Positions 33,121-44,316 are shown, counted from the first letter of the stretch. The stretch is DNA of 64,000 bases from Rhinopithecus roxellana (GCF_007565055.1 NC_044553.1:45559420-45623419), one strand, 5' to 3'. The notes: generated from the letters alone by a model not told the origin. Numbers and translations are program-made.

Positions 33121-33199
33121 CACTTAGTATGGAGAAAAACACAAGGACATATGGACTTGTAAATTTAACCTCAAATCTGAAACAATATCCAATATTGGA

Positions 33200-33656
33200 G
33201 ATCAATATTTCTCTGGTGGTGTGGCAGTGCACCATTTAGCTCTCTTCCAAGAGGAACTGCCAAAGGGGGCAGAGTTGACTGCCAGCCCCAGTTAGCATCC
33301 TTGGGGCCTGCCTCCCTATTGGTATCAAGCCACAAGTGGCTGAGCATTGCAGTGGGAACAAGTGCTAGCCCCTTCCTGCTGGACAGAGGCTGCCTCCAAC
33401 AAGCAGCCTTTGCATTCAGGGACCCTGTGGACCTGGTCAAGATCCTCTGAGCAATGTGCTACAGTCTGAGGAGCTTTGCCCAGTTCTTCCTTCCCTCTTT
33501 CCTTTCACAGGTGGCGGGTTGGCATACATGGTCTGAAAGCTGTCTGCCACCTCCTGTTTCCACCCCCTTATCCTTCACAGTCTTTTCTCCCAACACATCT
33601 CTAGCAAAACCAATCTTGTCTTGGCATCTGCTTCTCAGAGGACCCAAACTGGCATA
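33200..33656 (+). mobile_element. ERVL-like LTR, same 3'-end type as 12580 and 47285
   Basis: The end block tcttgtcttggcatctgctt followed by ctcagaggacccaaactg parallels the ends of the other two copies. Upstream ttcctttcacaggtgg and cccccttatccttcacagtc also fit. The 5' boundary is unclear and no AATAAA survives. Confidence 0.5.
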
Positions 33657-34070
33657 ATTGCTAATCTAAGTGGTTTTGTTTCTATAAAAGGGTTAGACTA
33701 TTAGTTCATTTTATCTTTGTCTTTCTGGACTTGAAATCCCAAAAGAAAAAGAAAAAAAAAATGCTGCTTCTCAGTTATCAGTGTCAGACTTTTGGCTTCT
33801 TTAATTGTTGATTTTAGCAAAAACATAAAGGAAATTTCTGAGATTTTGCTAGTGTGAATCGGGGTGAGGTCTTGGCCTGGGTTCCGGTTTTTATTTTAGC
33901 AGTTGCCGATCTGCTTTCATGGGTCCTTATGTAAAGCAAACACCTCAACTGTTTCGTTACCTGGCTATGAATTCTAAGCTTAGAGCTAATCCGAGTTGTC
34001 AATGCATATTCAGAAGTATCTAAGTAGTCATAGAAGATTGCTGGGAAGAACTGCTAAAGCCAATTGCAGG
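33657..34070. other. No gene or clear repeat seen
   Basis: Single-copy-looking DNA with a short A-rich run at 33741-33760. Confidence 0.4.
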
Positions 34071-34124
34071 GATCTGGACCACCACTGCCCAGCAGAAATA
34101 TAATGTGAGCCACAGAACTAAATG

Positions 34125-35134
34125 CAGGCACACCTTACTCTATTGTGCATTGCCTTATTGTGCTTTGCAGATACTGGTTTTTTTTTTTTTACAAAGTAAA
34201 GATTTATGGCAGTCCTGCTCAAGTCCATTGGTACCATTTTGCCAACACCATGTCCTCACTTTGTGCCTCTATGTCACATTTGGGTAATTCTCACAATATT
34301 TCAAACTTCTTTATTATTATTATATCTGTTTTTGTGATCCATGATCACAATACATTACTATTGTAATTGTTTTGGGGTGCTACGAACTGCAACCATAGAA
34401 TACAGTGAACTTCATCAATACATGTTGTGTGCGTTTTGACTGCTCCACTGACCAGCCATTCCCTGTCTTTCTCTATCTCCTCAGGCCTCCCTATATCCTA
34501 AGGTACAACAATATTGAAATTAGGCCATTTAATAACCATACAGTAGCCTCTAAGCATTCAACTGAAAGGAAGAGTCGTACATCTCTCACTTTAAGTCAAA
34601 AGCTAAAAACAATTAAGCTTCGTGAGGAAGGCATATCGAAAGCAGAGAAAGACTGAAAACTAGGCCTCTTACACCAGTCAATTATGAATACAAAGGAAAA
34701 GTTATTGAAAGAAATTTAAAGTCCTACTCCAGTGAACACATGAATGATAAAAAAGCCTTACTGCTGAGGTAGAGAAAGTTTTAGTGGTCTGGATAGAAGA
34801 TCAAACCAACCACAACATTCCTGTAAGTCAAAGCCTAATCCAGAGCAAGGCCCTCAGCATCAAGACAAGACCCTCCAGCAGCAAGAAGATCACAGCTCGC
34901 TGAAGGCTCAGATAATCATTAGCATTTTTTAGCAATAAAGTATTTTTAAGTTAAAATATATATATTGTTATTTTAGACATAACGCTATTACACACTTAAC
35001 ACACTAGAGTATAGTGTAAACATAACTTTTATGTGCACTAGGAAACCAAAAATCCACATCACTCACTTTATTGCAATATTTGCTTTATCGCAATGGCCTG
35101 GAACTGAACTCACAATATCTCTGAGGTGTGCCTG
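34125..35134 (+). mobile_element. Tigger1 DNA transposon with large internal deletion
   Basis: Perfect 11-bp terminal inverted repeat caggcacacct / aggtgtgcctg. About 1,010 bp against roughly 2.4 kb for full Tigger1. The start of the transposase frame survives near 34560-34656 (SRTSLTLSQKLKTIKLREEG), the CENP-B-type helix-turn-helix. A stop follows at 34656 and the catalytic DDD region is missing. The left flank is TG rather than TA. Confidence 0.92.
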
Positions 35135-35163
35135 AGTAGCCACATGTGAAAAAGGAAGAAGGC

Positions 35164-35292
35164 GGCCAGGCATGGTGGTTCACTCCTGTAACCCCAACAC
35201 TTTGGGAGCCTGAGGAAGGAAGCCTGCTTGAGCCCAGGTGTTTGAGATCAGCCTAAACAATATAGCGAGATCTTGTCTCTAATTTAAAAAAT
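35164..35292 (+). mobile_element. FLAM / AluJ left monomer
   Basis: ggccaggcatggtggttcac, ctttgggagcctgaggaagg, gcttgagcccaggtgtttga, gcgagatcttgtctctaatt then A-rich tail. One arm only. Confidence 0.9.
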
Positions 35293-35575
35293 AAAATAAA
35301 ATAAATTAAAAGTTTAAAAATGTAAAACAAAACAGATAAACTTCATTTTAATAATCTAATTATTACAACTGTAATAATTAATTTTCATGATGGTTTATTT
35401 AACCCAGTACGTCAAAAATATTATCATTTCAACATGTAACCATATTTAAGCATTATTGGTGACATATCTTACTTTTTTTTTTTTTACACTAAGTCTATAG
35501 ACAAGCTATGTTTCTTTCAATACTCAATAGTCACATGTGGCTAGTGGCTACCATGTTCAACAGTGCAGATCTAGG

Positions 35576-36085
35576 TACTCCTGGGTTTGAGAAATAATAT
35601 TTGCATATGGAGCAGCTGACAAGCTATTTCCTAGTGTTCCCATGAACTGGTTACAGCGCTACACCTACCCGCACTGGAGAATTTGTCAAATCATTACCCG
35701 AGGGGGTTTTTATTCAGGACTTTTTTCCCCATTTGCTAGGAAATATAAAATATTCATTTTGAAATAAAATATTCCTTGGAGTTTTTAGGCACATTTCAGA
35801 TATTAGCTCCCATCATTATTTTAAATAAGTCTCTATAGCTAGATAATCAAGTGTACAAAACTATAAGGCTATTTTCTTTTCGCAAACACATCTGATTCTA
35901 GAGCTCTGGCAGTTCTCTGTTACGTGACTCTGATTTCCTCTGTCCCCTTCTCCAAAGTGGCAAGTGCCCACCCTCTCCTGGCCATGTACACCCTCAGCAG
36001 AAACCACCACTCTTGGCCTTGACTACTGTAAGAAAGTACTATGAAATTCTGATTCTTTTAACTGGAATTATACATTTAAAACCTA
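35576..36085. other. No gene or clear repeat seen
   Basis: Single-copy-looking DNA. Confidence 0.4.
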
Positions 36086-36089
36086 CTTC

Positions 36090-36240
36090 ACATGAGGCAA
36101 GTATTGGGTAAGTATTTGCCTATGCATTTTCTCACTTAATTTTCAGCCTTACGTTATTATCTCTATTTTATAGTTTAAAGAAATTGAGTTTCTGAAAGCT
36201 AAGTAACTTGGCCAGTGTCACATTGCTAATCACTCTACAT
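36090..36240 (-). repeat. MIR SINE, reverse orientation
   Basis: gcattttctcacttaatttt, attatctctattttatagtt, aagctaagtaacttggccag, tgtcacattgctaatcac. Confidence 0.75.
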
Positions 36241-36244
36241 TCCT

Positions 36245-36535
36245 TTAAAAGTTGGCATTGGGAGACCGATAGTCTGAACCAATTTACAATGTTGATGGCA
36301 TTGTAATTGATTCAATCTTTTCTGAGATTAACTTGGCAATGTTTAACAGCAATAAAATGGTCCATGCCCTTTTATACAATTATTTTGGAATTTCTTCTGA
36401 GAAAATAATACACACACGTCCTCCTGTATACTTTAAGCCATTGCCAGATTACTTTTAATACACTCACACATCAACTTGTGCAAAGATGTTTATGACAGAG
36501 AATTATCCATGATTGCCAAAAAAATTAAATGCCCC
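36245..36535 (+). mobile_element. L1M/HAL1-type fragment
   Basis: acttggcaatgtttaacagc, atttcttctgagaaaataat, then after a foreign 46-bp block, cttgtgcaaagatgtttatg and agaattatccatgattgcca, as in old L1 ORF2 3' parts. Confidence 0.6.
36413..36462. repeat. Tigger-MITE scrap inside L1M
   Basis: acgtcctcctgtatacttta and gattacttttaatac match 37707-37756 of the nearby Tigger-type MITE, apparently inserted in the L1M sequence. Confidence 0.55.
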
Positions 36536-36539
36536 AAAC

Positions 36540-36665
36540 TTTTTCACTCATTTAACAAATATTTATTGAATACCTGCTCTGTGCTAAGCAAGGATTCAGC
36601 AGTAGGGAAAAAAATTAAAGAACAGAGATGATCACTGCTTTTATGAAGAAGTTTCATGTACAATT
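36540..36665 (-). mobile_element. LINE2 3' end, reverse orientation
   Basis: actcatttaacaaatattta, ttgaatacctgctctgtgct, then gatcactgcttttatgaaga. Confidence 0.7.
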
Positions 36666-37067
36666 AAGAGTGCAACGGAAGAGTGAATAATGAAAGCCAC
36701 ATACATAATGTTGAATTGTCTAGTAGTCTGGTAGCTACATTAAAAAGGTAAGAAGAAGAAAGAAAAATTACTTTAAATAATATATTTTATTTAACCCAAT
36801 ATATTCAAACTATTATTTCAACATAAAATCAAACATAAGAAATCAATTAATAATATAACTTACATTCTTTCTTTCATATTAAGCCTTAAAAATCTGGTGG
36901 CTATTTTACATTTAAAGGACATCGCAACTTGAACACCAAATTTTCATCAGAAATACTAAATTTGTATTTAGATTTTATAAAATATACTGTTAAAAAATAG
37001 ATTCACATAACCCAAGTGTTCTAAACATATTTTAAAATTTCCAAATAAATCAATCAAATATCAAAAA

Positions 37068-37373
37068 TAATTTTTTTCTTTTTATTTTTTTGAGACAGAG
37101 TCTTACGCTCTCGCCCAGGCTGGAGTGCAGTAGCATGAAGTCTGCTGGCTGCAACCTCCACCTCACTGGTTCAAGTGATTCTCCTGCCTCAGCCTCCTGA
37201 GTAGCTGAAATTACAGGCATGCACTACTCCCTGCTAAATTTTTTTGTATTTTTAGTAGAGAAGAGGTTTCACCATGTTGGCCAAGCTGGTCTCGAACTCC
37301 TGATCTCAGCTGATCCATCTGCCTTGACCTCCCAAAGTGCTGGGATTACAGATGTCAGCCACCATGCCTGGAC
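37068..37373 (-). mobile_element. AluS-like SINE, reverse orientation
   Basis: tttttttgagacagagtctt, aacctccacctcactggttc, tgtatttttagtagagaaga, cccaaagtgctgggattaca, atgcctgga end. Confidence 0.95.
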
Positions 37374-37639
37374 CCAATTTTCTTTTAATATTTGCATCTA
37401 CATTGGCCAAAATAGCTCATCTTTTTCTAAAAGAAAAAGTGTATCCATTTTAAATAAACTTTTGTCCAAGTTAGGTAAATTCACTAAGTCTTAGGTCAGC
37501 TCAGTCTCACTGGCATGAATTCAAAGGAATAATATATAAATAAATAGTAAAACAATTCTAAATTTATCAATATGAACAAAATGTCTTTCTAGTTTTTCCT
37601 GTTTTTGTAATCAATTTACATAGTACTCCGGACCCCCCA

Positions 37640-37933
37640 GAGGACATGAAAATCTATGGCTGCTCAAGTCCCTGATATAAAATGAAGTAGTATTTGCATA
37701 CAACCTACGCACATCCTCCTGTATACTTTAAGCAAGTTCTACATCACTTTTAATACCTAAGACAATGAAAATGCTTGCAAATAGTTGTTTTACATTGTAT
37801 TGTTTTTAAATTTGTATTACTTTTTATTGTTGTATTACGATTTTTATTCTTTCCCAAATATTTTCTATTTATTGTCCATTGAATCTGCAGATGACACTGT
37901 AAGCTGGTTCAACCTGAGAATATAGCCCAACTG
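37640..37933. mobile_element. Tigger-type MITE
   Basis: atctatggctgctcaagtcc, aaatgaagtagtatttgcat, acgcacatcctcctgtatac, caaatagttgttttacattg, gaatctgcagatgacact, end tagcccaactg followed by TA (37934-37935). The left terminus is eroded. Confidence 0.7.
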
Positions 37934-37940
37934 TACTTCC

Positions 37941-38367
37941 TTTTTTGGTTTTTAAACTTTGTTTTATGTGGCAAGAACACTTACCATGAGATCTACTGTC
38001 TTATGTTTGTTTTTTGTAGAGGGAGACAGAGTCTGGCTTTGTCATCCAGGCTGGAGTATGGTGGTATAATTACAGCTCACTGCAGTCTTGAACTCTTGGA
38101 ACTAAGCGTTCTTCCCGCCTCAGCTTCCTGAGTAGCTAGAGCTATGGATATGCACCATTACACCTGGCTAGTTTGTTGTGTGGTTTTGGTATTTTGGTAG
38201 GGTTTGTTTTTGGTTTTTCTTTTTTGTTTTTGTTTTTGTTTTTGTTTTTGTTTTTGTTTTGTTGTAGAGACAAAGTCTTACTATGTTGCCCAGGTTGGTC
38301 TCAAGCAATCCTCCTATATCAGCCTCCCAAAGTTCGAGATTATAAGCATGAGGCACGCGCCTAGCCC
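37941..38367 (-). mobile_element. AluJ-like with (GTTTTT)n expansion
   Basis: Alu body runs 38003-38367 in reverse. The central A-rich linker has expanded into a (TTTTTG)n run at 38206-38262. ctgtacttcc occurs at 37931-37940 and 38368-38377. If that is the target duplication, the insert includes about 60 bp of non-Alu sequence beyond the Alu tail (37941-38002). Confidence 0.85.
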
Positions 38368-38469
38368 CTGTACTTCCAGTTACAATTTAAATCTTCTACA
38401 ATTGATTTATGTTAGAAAAAAGATGTAAAATTGCTACCATTGGTTTGAATTATGAAAGTCTTCAATTTC

Positions 38470-39352
38470 AACGTAAATTTTTGTGCCTGTCTAATTAGGT
38501 CACAAATAAGCTTTTCCTTTACTTGAAACTTCAAATTTAGCTTGTTCATATGCAGTGTAACATTGATGACAAAATATAAATCACATTGCCATTTTGTGTC
38601 TTTGATTGTTGACTATTTGGCAAGTATTCCTTTTGTTTCGAGAAAATCTTGAATTGGACCTAACAGTATAGCAAATCTTTGTAAAACCCTTCCACGACTC
38701 AATCAACCAGTATTGGCAAAGAACATAGGATCATTAAATTCATCATCTTCTATTTCTTTCAGTGGTTCCACAAACTGGTGATGATTCATAGCTTTTGCAC
38801 ATATACTGAACAATCTTAGCAATTGCATCCATAAAGCTTTCATAGTCTCCTTCAGAAAACTGAGCACATGTAGTTTTGGTAATATGTATTACATCATGGA
38901 ATTAAGAATGAAGGGAAACATCCATCTCTTATTCCAAAATTCTAATAAATCTAAATTTTTAAACTGATGTAACCAGATCACAGTTAATTATAATAAAAAC
39001 TATTTTTTTCATATCTAGATGAATTTCCTTGATAGTTATGAGAGATTCACACAAGGACAGAAAACCAAACACCACATGTTCTCACTCATAGGTAGGAATG
39101 GAACAATGAGAACTCTTGGACACAGGGTGGGGAACATGACACACTGGGGCCTGTTGGGGGGTCGGGGGCTGGGGGAGGGATAGCATTAGGAGAAATACCT
39201 AATGTAAATGATGAATTAATAGGTGCAGCGAACCACATGGCACATGTATACATAGGTAACAAACCTGCACGTTGTACACATGTACCCTAGAACTTAAAGT
39301 ATAATAATAATTTTTTTTAAAAAAGAAGAAAGTAAATATTAGAAAGGCAAAG

Positions 39353-39384
<32 letters not shown>

Positions 39385-39996
39385 GAGAAAGAGATTCAAA
39401 GATATTCATGCCTGAGTTCAACTTTTTAGGGCACCACAAATTGACATTTCTTTGTAAATTTGGAAGTCGTTTGAGAAAAAAAACTTGTCTAAGTGCTAAC
39501 TGGACAGTGTGTTTTATATCACTGAGGTCATCTAAACCTAAAGAAAAGTACTTGCATTTTTTCAAATTTGAATGAATTTATCTTTGATATTATTAAACGG
39601 TCTTATATTCTACTAACAACTGTTTGGTGGCTTGATTGAAGATCTTTGACTTTTTATAAAATGGTATTTTTAGTCTTTTCCTTTATCATTTCCAACAAAT
39701 TTTCATAACTGAGATAATTTATTTTACTCTTTGTCCACCTAAAAATAATACTGCTTTTTGTTCAAGAATCCAAGTCATTTTAAAGATAACCAAAGTCACA
39801 CACTCAGATAATGCTGAACTTTTTTTTTTTTTGGACATTTACTTCTTATTTCAGGTTCATTGATTCTTTTTTGGCTGTTCAGAGGAAAGTTCTTAGTAAA
39901 TTCACTATGCATTTGCTGCAAATTTCTCTTAATATTACTCTTTATTATTTTTAAATGTTTTATACAATAATAGCTTTTTTTTTTTTGCTCTGCCAT
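38470..39996 (-). pseudogene. hAT (Charlie / FAM200-ZBED5-like) transposase fossil
   Basis: Read from high to low coordinates. At 39796-39996 the frame starting MAEQKKK contains HSEFTKNFPLNSQKRI, like the region after the BED-type zinc finger of hAT transposases. At about 38690-38800 the frame reads NHHQFVEPLKEIEDDEFND, then FFANTG, a stop, and LSRGRVLQR, matching the conserved block that normally reads W-LSRG-V. At about 38490-38600 it reads QCDLYFVINVTLHMNKLNLK. Multiple stops, frameshifts and an L1PA insertion at 39051 leave no function. The catalytic RNaseH residues could not all be located. Confidence 0.8.
39051..39358 (+). mobile_element. L1PA 3' end, 5'-truncated
   Basis: ccacatgttctcactcatag, gggaacatgacacactgggg, ataggtgcagcgaaccacat, cacatgtaccctagaactta, then a poly-A/GA tail to about 39390. 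gagattca flanks both sides (39042, 39393), a probable short target duplication. Inserted in the hAT element. Confidence 0.93.
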
Positions 39997-40546
39997 AGCA
40001 AACTGAAACTGCCCTGAAATCCAAAATTTGCTCCAATCTTTTTTTCACTGTTCCAGTCAATACTAGCTTTTGCATCTCCACTAGATTCTGTGACAGTAGT
40101 ATGTCTTCATTTTAAATTTAAATTTTTATCTATACTTAACTAGAAAACCAACTTAATGATATTACAATTAAATGCAATAATGTTAGCAAGTTTAACAAAA
40201 GTTATTACTAATTACAATTTACACTGTAACTCACGTTGCCTGCATGAAATATTCAAATAAACACAAGTTAAATCAGATACAAAGAAAGAAATCATTCAAA
40301 CTGAATTAATTGCCCGACACCCACTAGATCAATGAGGTGTTTGTGTTGACTACAAGTTCTTAGGCAATGTAATGAAATGTCCTACCAAAATAATAAAGTT
40401 GTATTTAACAGAAAAATATTTGATACTGCTTCAGCTTTTAACTTAGATTAATTTAAATAAAATTAATAATTCTGTTGCTCAGTCACCCCAGCCGCATATC
40501 AAATACTCAGTAGCTACTGTGACTAGTATTAGATGGCCCAGCTCTG

Positions 40547-41187
40547 GTGGGAGGCAGGGAGAAGGTCCAAGCCAGTAGGCGAGGTCTTGCGTTTCCTTGA
40601 GGTTCCGGGAGATTGTAGCGGAGAAAAAGCATTTTGAATGAGGCTTCTGGCAGCCCCCTTCACTTCAGTCATGGTTGGCTCCACTTTTATGTTTTACTTG
40701 TTGGACGCCCCTATAAGATTTAGTTGGAAGAAAGTGTTTCACTGTTTTTCTTTAAGAATTTGAAACCAAACATGGGTCCTCTATTTCCTTGCTCCTCTGA
40801 CAGGGAGAACCTCAGCATGGTTTGGAAAGGCAGGTCTCAGGCCCTGCTCTAGGTGATTCATGTGTGCATTAAAGTTTAGAAAATATTGGACTACACGGTT
40901 TTTCTCAGCCCCGTGATCTCCTTTCCCTATGATTCTTAAACATACACACAGTGTGGTTTACCGAGGAATTAGCCCATGATGATACCATAGTCAAACTCCG
41001 GCATTTTAGAAGCAATCACGAATCAGGGACTACAGCCCTTAGTACTTCCTTCAGCAGCTGTGAACCATGCAGAGCTCCAGGACCCTGAATTACAGCCCCA
41101 GAACTTCCCTCATACTCCTGAAGTTGCCGTGCCTGATGGAGCCCCAGAAGCACTGTTCTTATGGTAGACTCTTCATCGACTTTACAG
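40547..41187. other. No gene recognised
   Basis: Mostly unassigned. 40840-40895 (ctctaggtgattcatgtgtg...) could be the 3' end of a MER-type hAT MITE at low confidence. Confidence 0.4.
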
Positions 41188-41430
41188 AGGGAGTGTGGTG
41201 AATGTTTAAAAGAATGAACCCTGGAGCCAAATGGAGCACCTTGAAATCCCAGCTCTACCATTCTAACTCTGTGGCCTTGTTAATGCTTTGTTTGTCTCAT
41301 CTCTAAAATGAGAATAAGAATAAAATGTGCATAAAGGGCTGATAAAATAATAGGGGTAAAGCATTTAGAATAGTGCTTGGCACATAGTAAACACTATGTA
41401 CACCATATAAACATCAATCAGCCTCTGCAT
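41188..41430 (+). repeat. MIR SINE, nearly full length
   Basis: gaaccctggagccaaatgga (tRNA-like head), cccagctctaccattctaac, tgtggccttgttaatgcttt, ctcatctctaaaatgagaat, agaatagtgcttggcacata. Confidence 0.9.
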
Positions 41431-42559
41431 ATTTTTCACAATTTTTAATACAAGGAAAATGAAATTATTTACAGCATTTTCCTTAAATAATTTCCTATCT
41501 CTGGGCAAAGGAAAGATTTACCTGCTATAAATGGCCCATCAGAAGTGTTTTAAATGCTCGTTGAATAAATGAGTGTGTGCATAAACAAATAATGGATTGG
41601 AATGGGATGATGATTTGATGTCCACACAAGCTTAGAATTCCAGCACTGTCTTCCAATCTTGAGTCCTTCCTGTGAACCTAACTTTGTTTTATCTGGTTTT
41701 TTTCCTCCTGGCTGTTAACCCCTGAGCTTTCCAAGAATCATTTGAGTGGAACTTCAATGAATGTTTTCCATAATTGAAAAGATTCCAAGCCTAGAGTCAG
41801 CAAAGCTCCCAGCACATGCAGAAACAAAGCTAGGGTTTTTTTATTTATAAAAGGTCAGAATATTGGAATGCAAAGTGAGGCAAAAGTACAACATAAAAAA
41901 TGTTGAGAAGAAAAAGCTGGAGAGACTCGCTGGAACTTTAATGTCACCTTATTAAAATAACGTTCATTATTCCTTCTCATTATTCTTTCCTAAGTGGCTA
42001 TAGTGTAATTCAGCTTTCGATTTCCTCTAATGGGTTCATGATGGCCAAAATGAGAGGAATCCCTCTTCCGTGTAATGTGTCCAGGTCTCTGAAAGCGTGG
42101 AGCTTGGATTCCAGTTTGAAGAATCCAACGTCAGGTGTGATGTGGGGTAGGTGGGAGGGAAGATTAGGGAGGATTCTCTTTCATGTACACACCTATTCTA
42201 AACCATCTCCTGGGGAAGATTCCTCAAAGAAAGAAATTGGAGGTCCCTGGCTCCTCTCTCCAAATTTCCTGAGAAAATTGCCAAGTAGATTGTCTCTGGA
42301 AAATAAGGTAAGAACATGAGAAAGAAGGCTTGCTGCTGAGAACAAAAAAAACTGAAGAGGAGAATGGGGTTAGGCTGGAATGTTTTAATTCTATTTGCTG
42401 GCAGCATGAATGCTTCCTGGAGCTAGAACTGAGAATAAGCACCAGGTAATCTGGAATGGCCATGGTCAAAGAGCTTGGCTTACCAAGAGTCTCAAAGCTC
42501 CCACAAGGATGAAGCAGGGGACATGCTAGCTCTGAAGCTAGGAAGATTTCCTAATCACT
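41431..42559. other. No gene or clear repeat seen
   Basis: Single-copy-looking DNA. Frames up to 93 codons at 42038-42319 have no recognisable domain. Confidence 0.45.
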
Positions 42560-42715
42560 CTTTTTTTATTGTGTCCTACTAGGCTGTAAGCAGTTCAAGG
42601 GCAGGGACACATGTCTTTGTCATCTGTGTATCCTTTGTCATCTGTATATCCTCTGGTACTGAACACACAGGACATAGGACATACTCTGAATGCTTTTGAG
42701 TAAATGTGAGAAACA
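42560..42715 (+). mobile_element. LINE2 3' end
   Basis: ctactaggctgtaagcagtt, caagggcagggacacatgtc, tttgtcatctgtgtatcct, tactgaacacacaggacata, ttttgagtaaatg. Contains a 19-20 bp tandem duplication of tttgtcatctgtatatcct. Confidence 0.85.
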
Positions 42716-43275
42716 AACACACCCATCCAAACCCAAAGAATAGACTCAGAGACCCAGAGAACAGCAGAAGCGAGACTTTTTAATGATGGTCTTGCAAGAT
42801 CCGGTGTCTGGTGGGCAGACACACCTAGCACACTTACAACAAGCAATTTATGCCCTAGTATGCAGGTCCCTCCCCGAGTTCCTCATCGACTGAGTACTAT
42901 GGAGGTCACAATCTTCCCAGACATCATCTATTGATTGTTGAGTAAGGGGCTTTAGGTGTTTTCTTTAGGGCTATCTTGCTGCATTTTGTCTTAGCCCACA
43001 ATGCACTGGAATCTTAGTTAGCTCAGGGGCTTTTCAAGTATTTGAGTTATGACCTAGGTAGCTGGGCAGGCTGATAAGAACAGGCAAAGCGAGCTATTTT
43101 GCAGGTTAGTAAACTCTCATTTTAGTCTGAACTTCTTTGGTTCAGGTTAGGGCAACTAAGCAAGTGGGGCCCGACAAGTAGGCATTGGCTATCCAAGCAG
43201 AGACCTAGTATATCCTGTTTCTTCTGTAGTTTGCTGACCTAAGCTGACTCAAGTCACTTTGTCTTGGAAATGGAC
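42716..43275 (-). mobile_element. ERV-type LTR, reverse orientation
   Basis: Starts tgagaaacaaacacacccat, then actcagagacccagagaaca and gaagcgagactttttaatga, the reversed R/U5 part with its poly-A signal. Continues agcaatttatgccctagtat and gttcctcatcgactgagtac. Class I likely; family name not certain. No coding region adjoins. Confidence 0.65.
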
Positions 43276-43315
43276 CACTGGAAGGAAATGGACATTATTT
43301 CCTTCCATAAATAAA

Positions 43316-44008
43316 TGACTTAATGTAGATACTCAAGTAGGGTTACAGGTAGTTAGGCATGAGTGGGGCAGGAGCAAGCTCTACCCCTGTCCATTAGAAA
43401 TGTCAGGTGATGGTTTGGCAATGATCACATTACCTCTCTAATAGTGATAAACTGGCAGCCAGCTGGGGAGACGACATTTTCTGATGATCCATACCTCTTA
43501 ACATTAAAGTGCTCATTAAAGACAGACCCCAGGGAGAAGAAACTTCCTGGACATTCACGTTAGAGACAAAAATGGCCAAGTATGATCTTCCGGCTACACT
43601 CCACCCGAAAAAAGAAGAAAGCCTCAGATGAACATGCATAAAACTTCCTAAAACACTGGGTGTGCTCACTTCCCAAGGGTAAGGAGGGCTCTGCACATGC
43701 GGAATGCCCACCCTAAGGAAAGAATCGTGGGAAAGAGGCGAGCCTGTACAAGTCCTAGGATCACAGCTAAAAGGGGCACTTAAGCTTCTTTTTCTGTCTT
43801 TGAGCTTCAAGTGCTCACTTGGATCTCTTCCAAGTGTTCTTTCCTTTCTTTCCTGTAGTAAAGCCTTTTTAATAAAATTCCACTCCTACTCAAGAACTTG
43901 TCTTGGTCTCTTTTGCTGCTTTACGCCCCTCAGTTGAATTCTTTCTTCTGAGGAAGCAAGAATTGAAGTTGCTGCAGATGTGTAAGGATTCCCTGCTGGT
44001 AACTCAGG
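43316..44008 (+). mobile_element. ERV1-type solo LTR
   Basis: U3 includes caagctctacccctgtccat and aactggcagccagctgggga. Poly-A signal taataaaattcc near 43870. Then acttgtcttggtctcttttg, cccctcagttgaattctttc and a gattccctgctggtaactca end. About 690 bp. Family not certain. Confidence 0.7.
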
Positions 44009-44229
44009 GTAACTCAGACCTCTTCCACTGCTAACAGTAGGGCATCAAGCACTATGAAGGACTGGAACCCTCAGATCAAGTCCTGGGTCTCAAGAGCCAA
44101 AGCTGAGCATTGGTGAGGATGGGATGACCCTCAGAGTGGGATTTATGGGAGGAAAACCTGGAAGCTGTGCTCTCTGCAAAGAGTTCATGAGTTGAACAAC
44201 ACAGAGGAAAGCAGGGAGAATTAGGGGTC

Positions 44230-44285
44230 TGTATCAGTCGGGATTCTCCAGAGAGACAGAGCCAACAGGCATATATATGAATATG

Positions 44286-44316
<31 letters not shown>

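Larger units (their letters stand above)
34079..35567 (+). mobile_element. hAT (Charlie-like) MITE carrying Tigger1 and FLAM insertions
   Basis: Ends accactgcccagcagaaat and ctaccatgttcaacagtgca. Flanked by gatctgga (34071-34078) and gatctagg (35568-35575), a near-match 8-bp target duplication as expected for hAT. Interior tttatttaacccagtacgtc, attatcatttcaacatgtaa and tcacatgtggctagtggcta. A Tigger1 (34125-35134) and a FLAM (35164-35292) interrupt it. Confidence 0.8.
36668..40546 (-). mobile_element. hAT (Charlie-like) DNA transposon with fossil transposase
   Basis: The left end (aatgaaagccacatacataa, tatattttatttaacccaat) and right end (tcagtagctactgtgactag, gatggcccagctctgg) are the family seen at 34079. 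After removing inserted Alu (37068), Tigger MITE (37640), AluJ (37941) and L1PA (39051), about 2.5 kb remains. Transposase pieces read on the minus strand. Boundaries are approximate and no clean 8-bp duplication was found. Confidence 0.75.

Noticed and set aside
34405..34656. Intact small transposase-derived gene in Tigger1
   Set aside because: Only the N-terminal DNA-binding part is open; a stop follows and the catalytic region is deleted.
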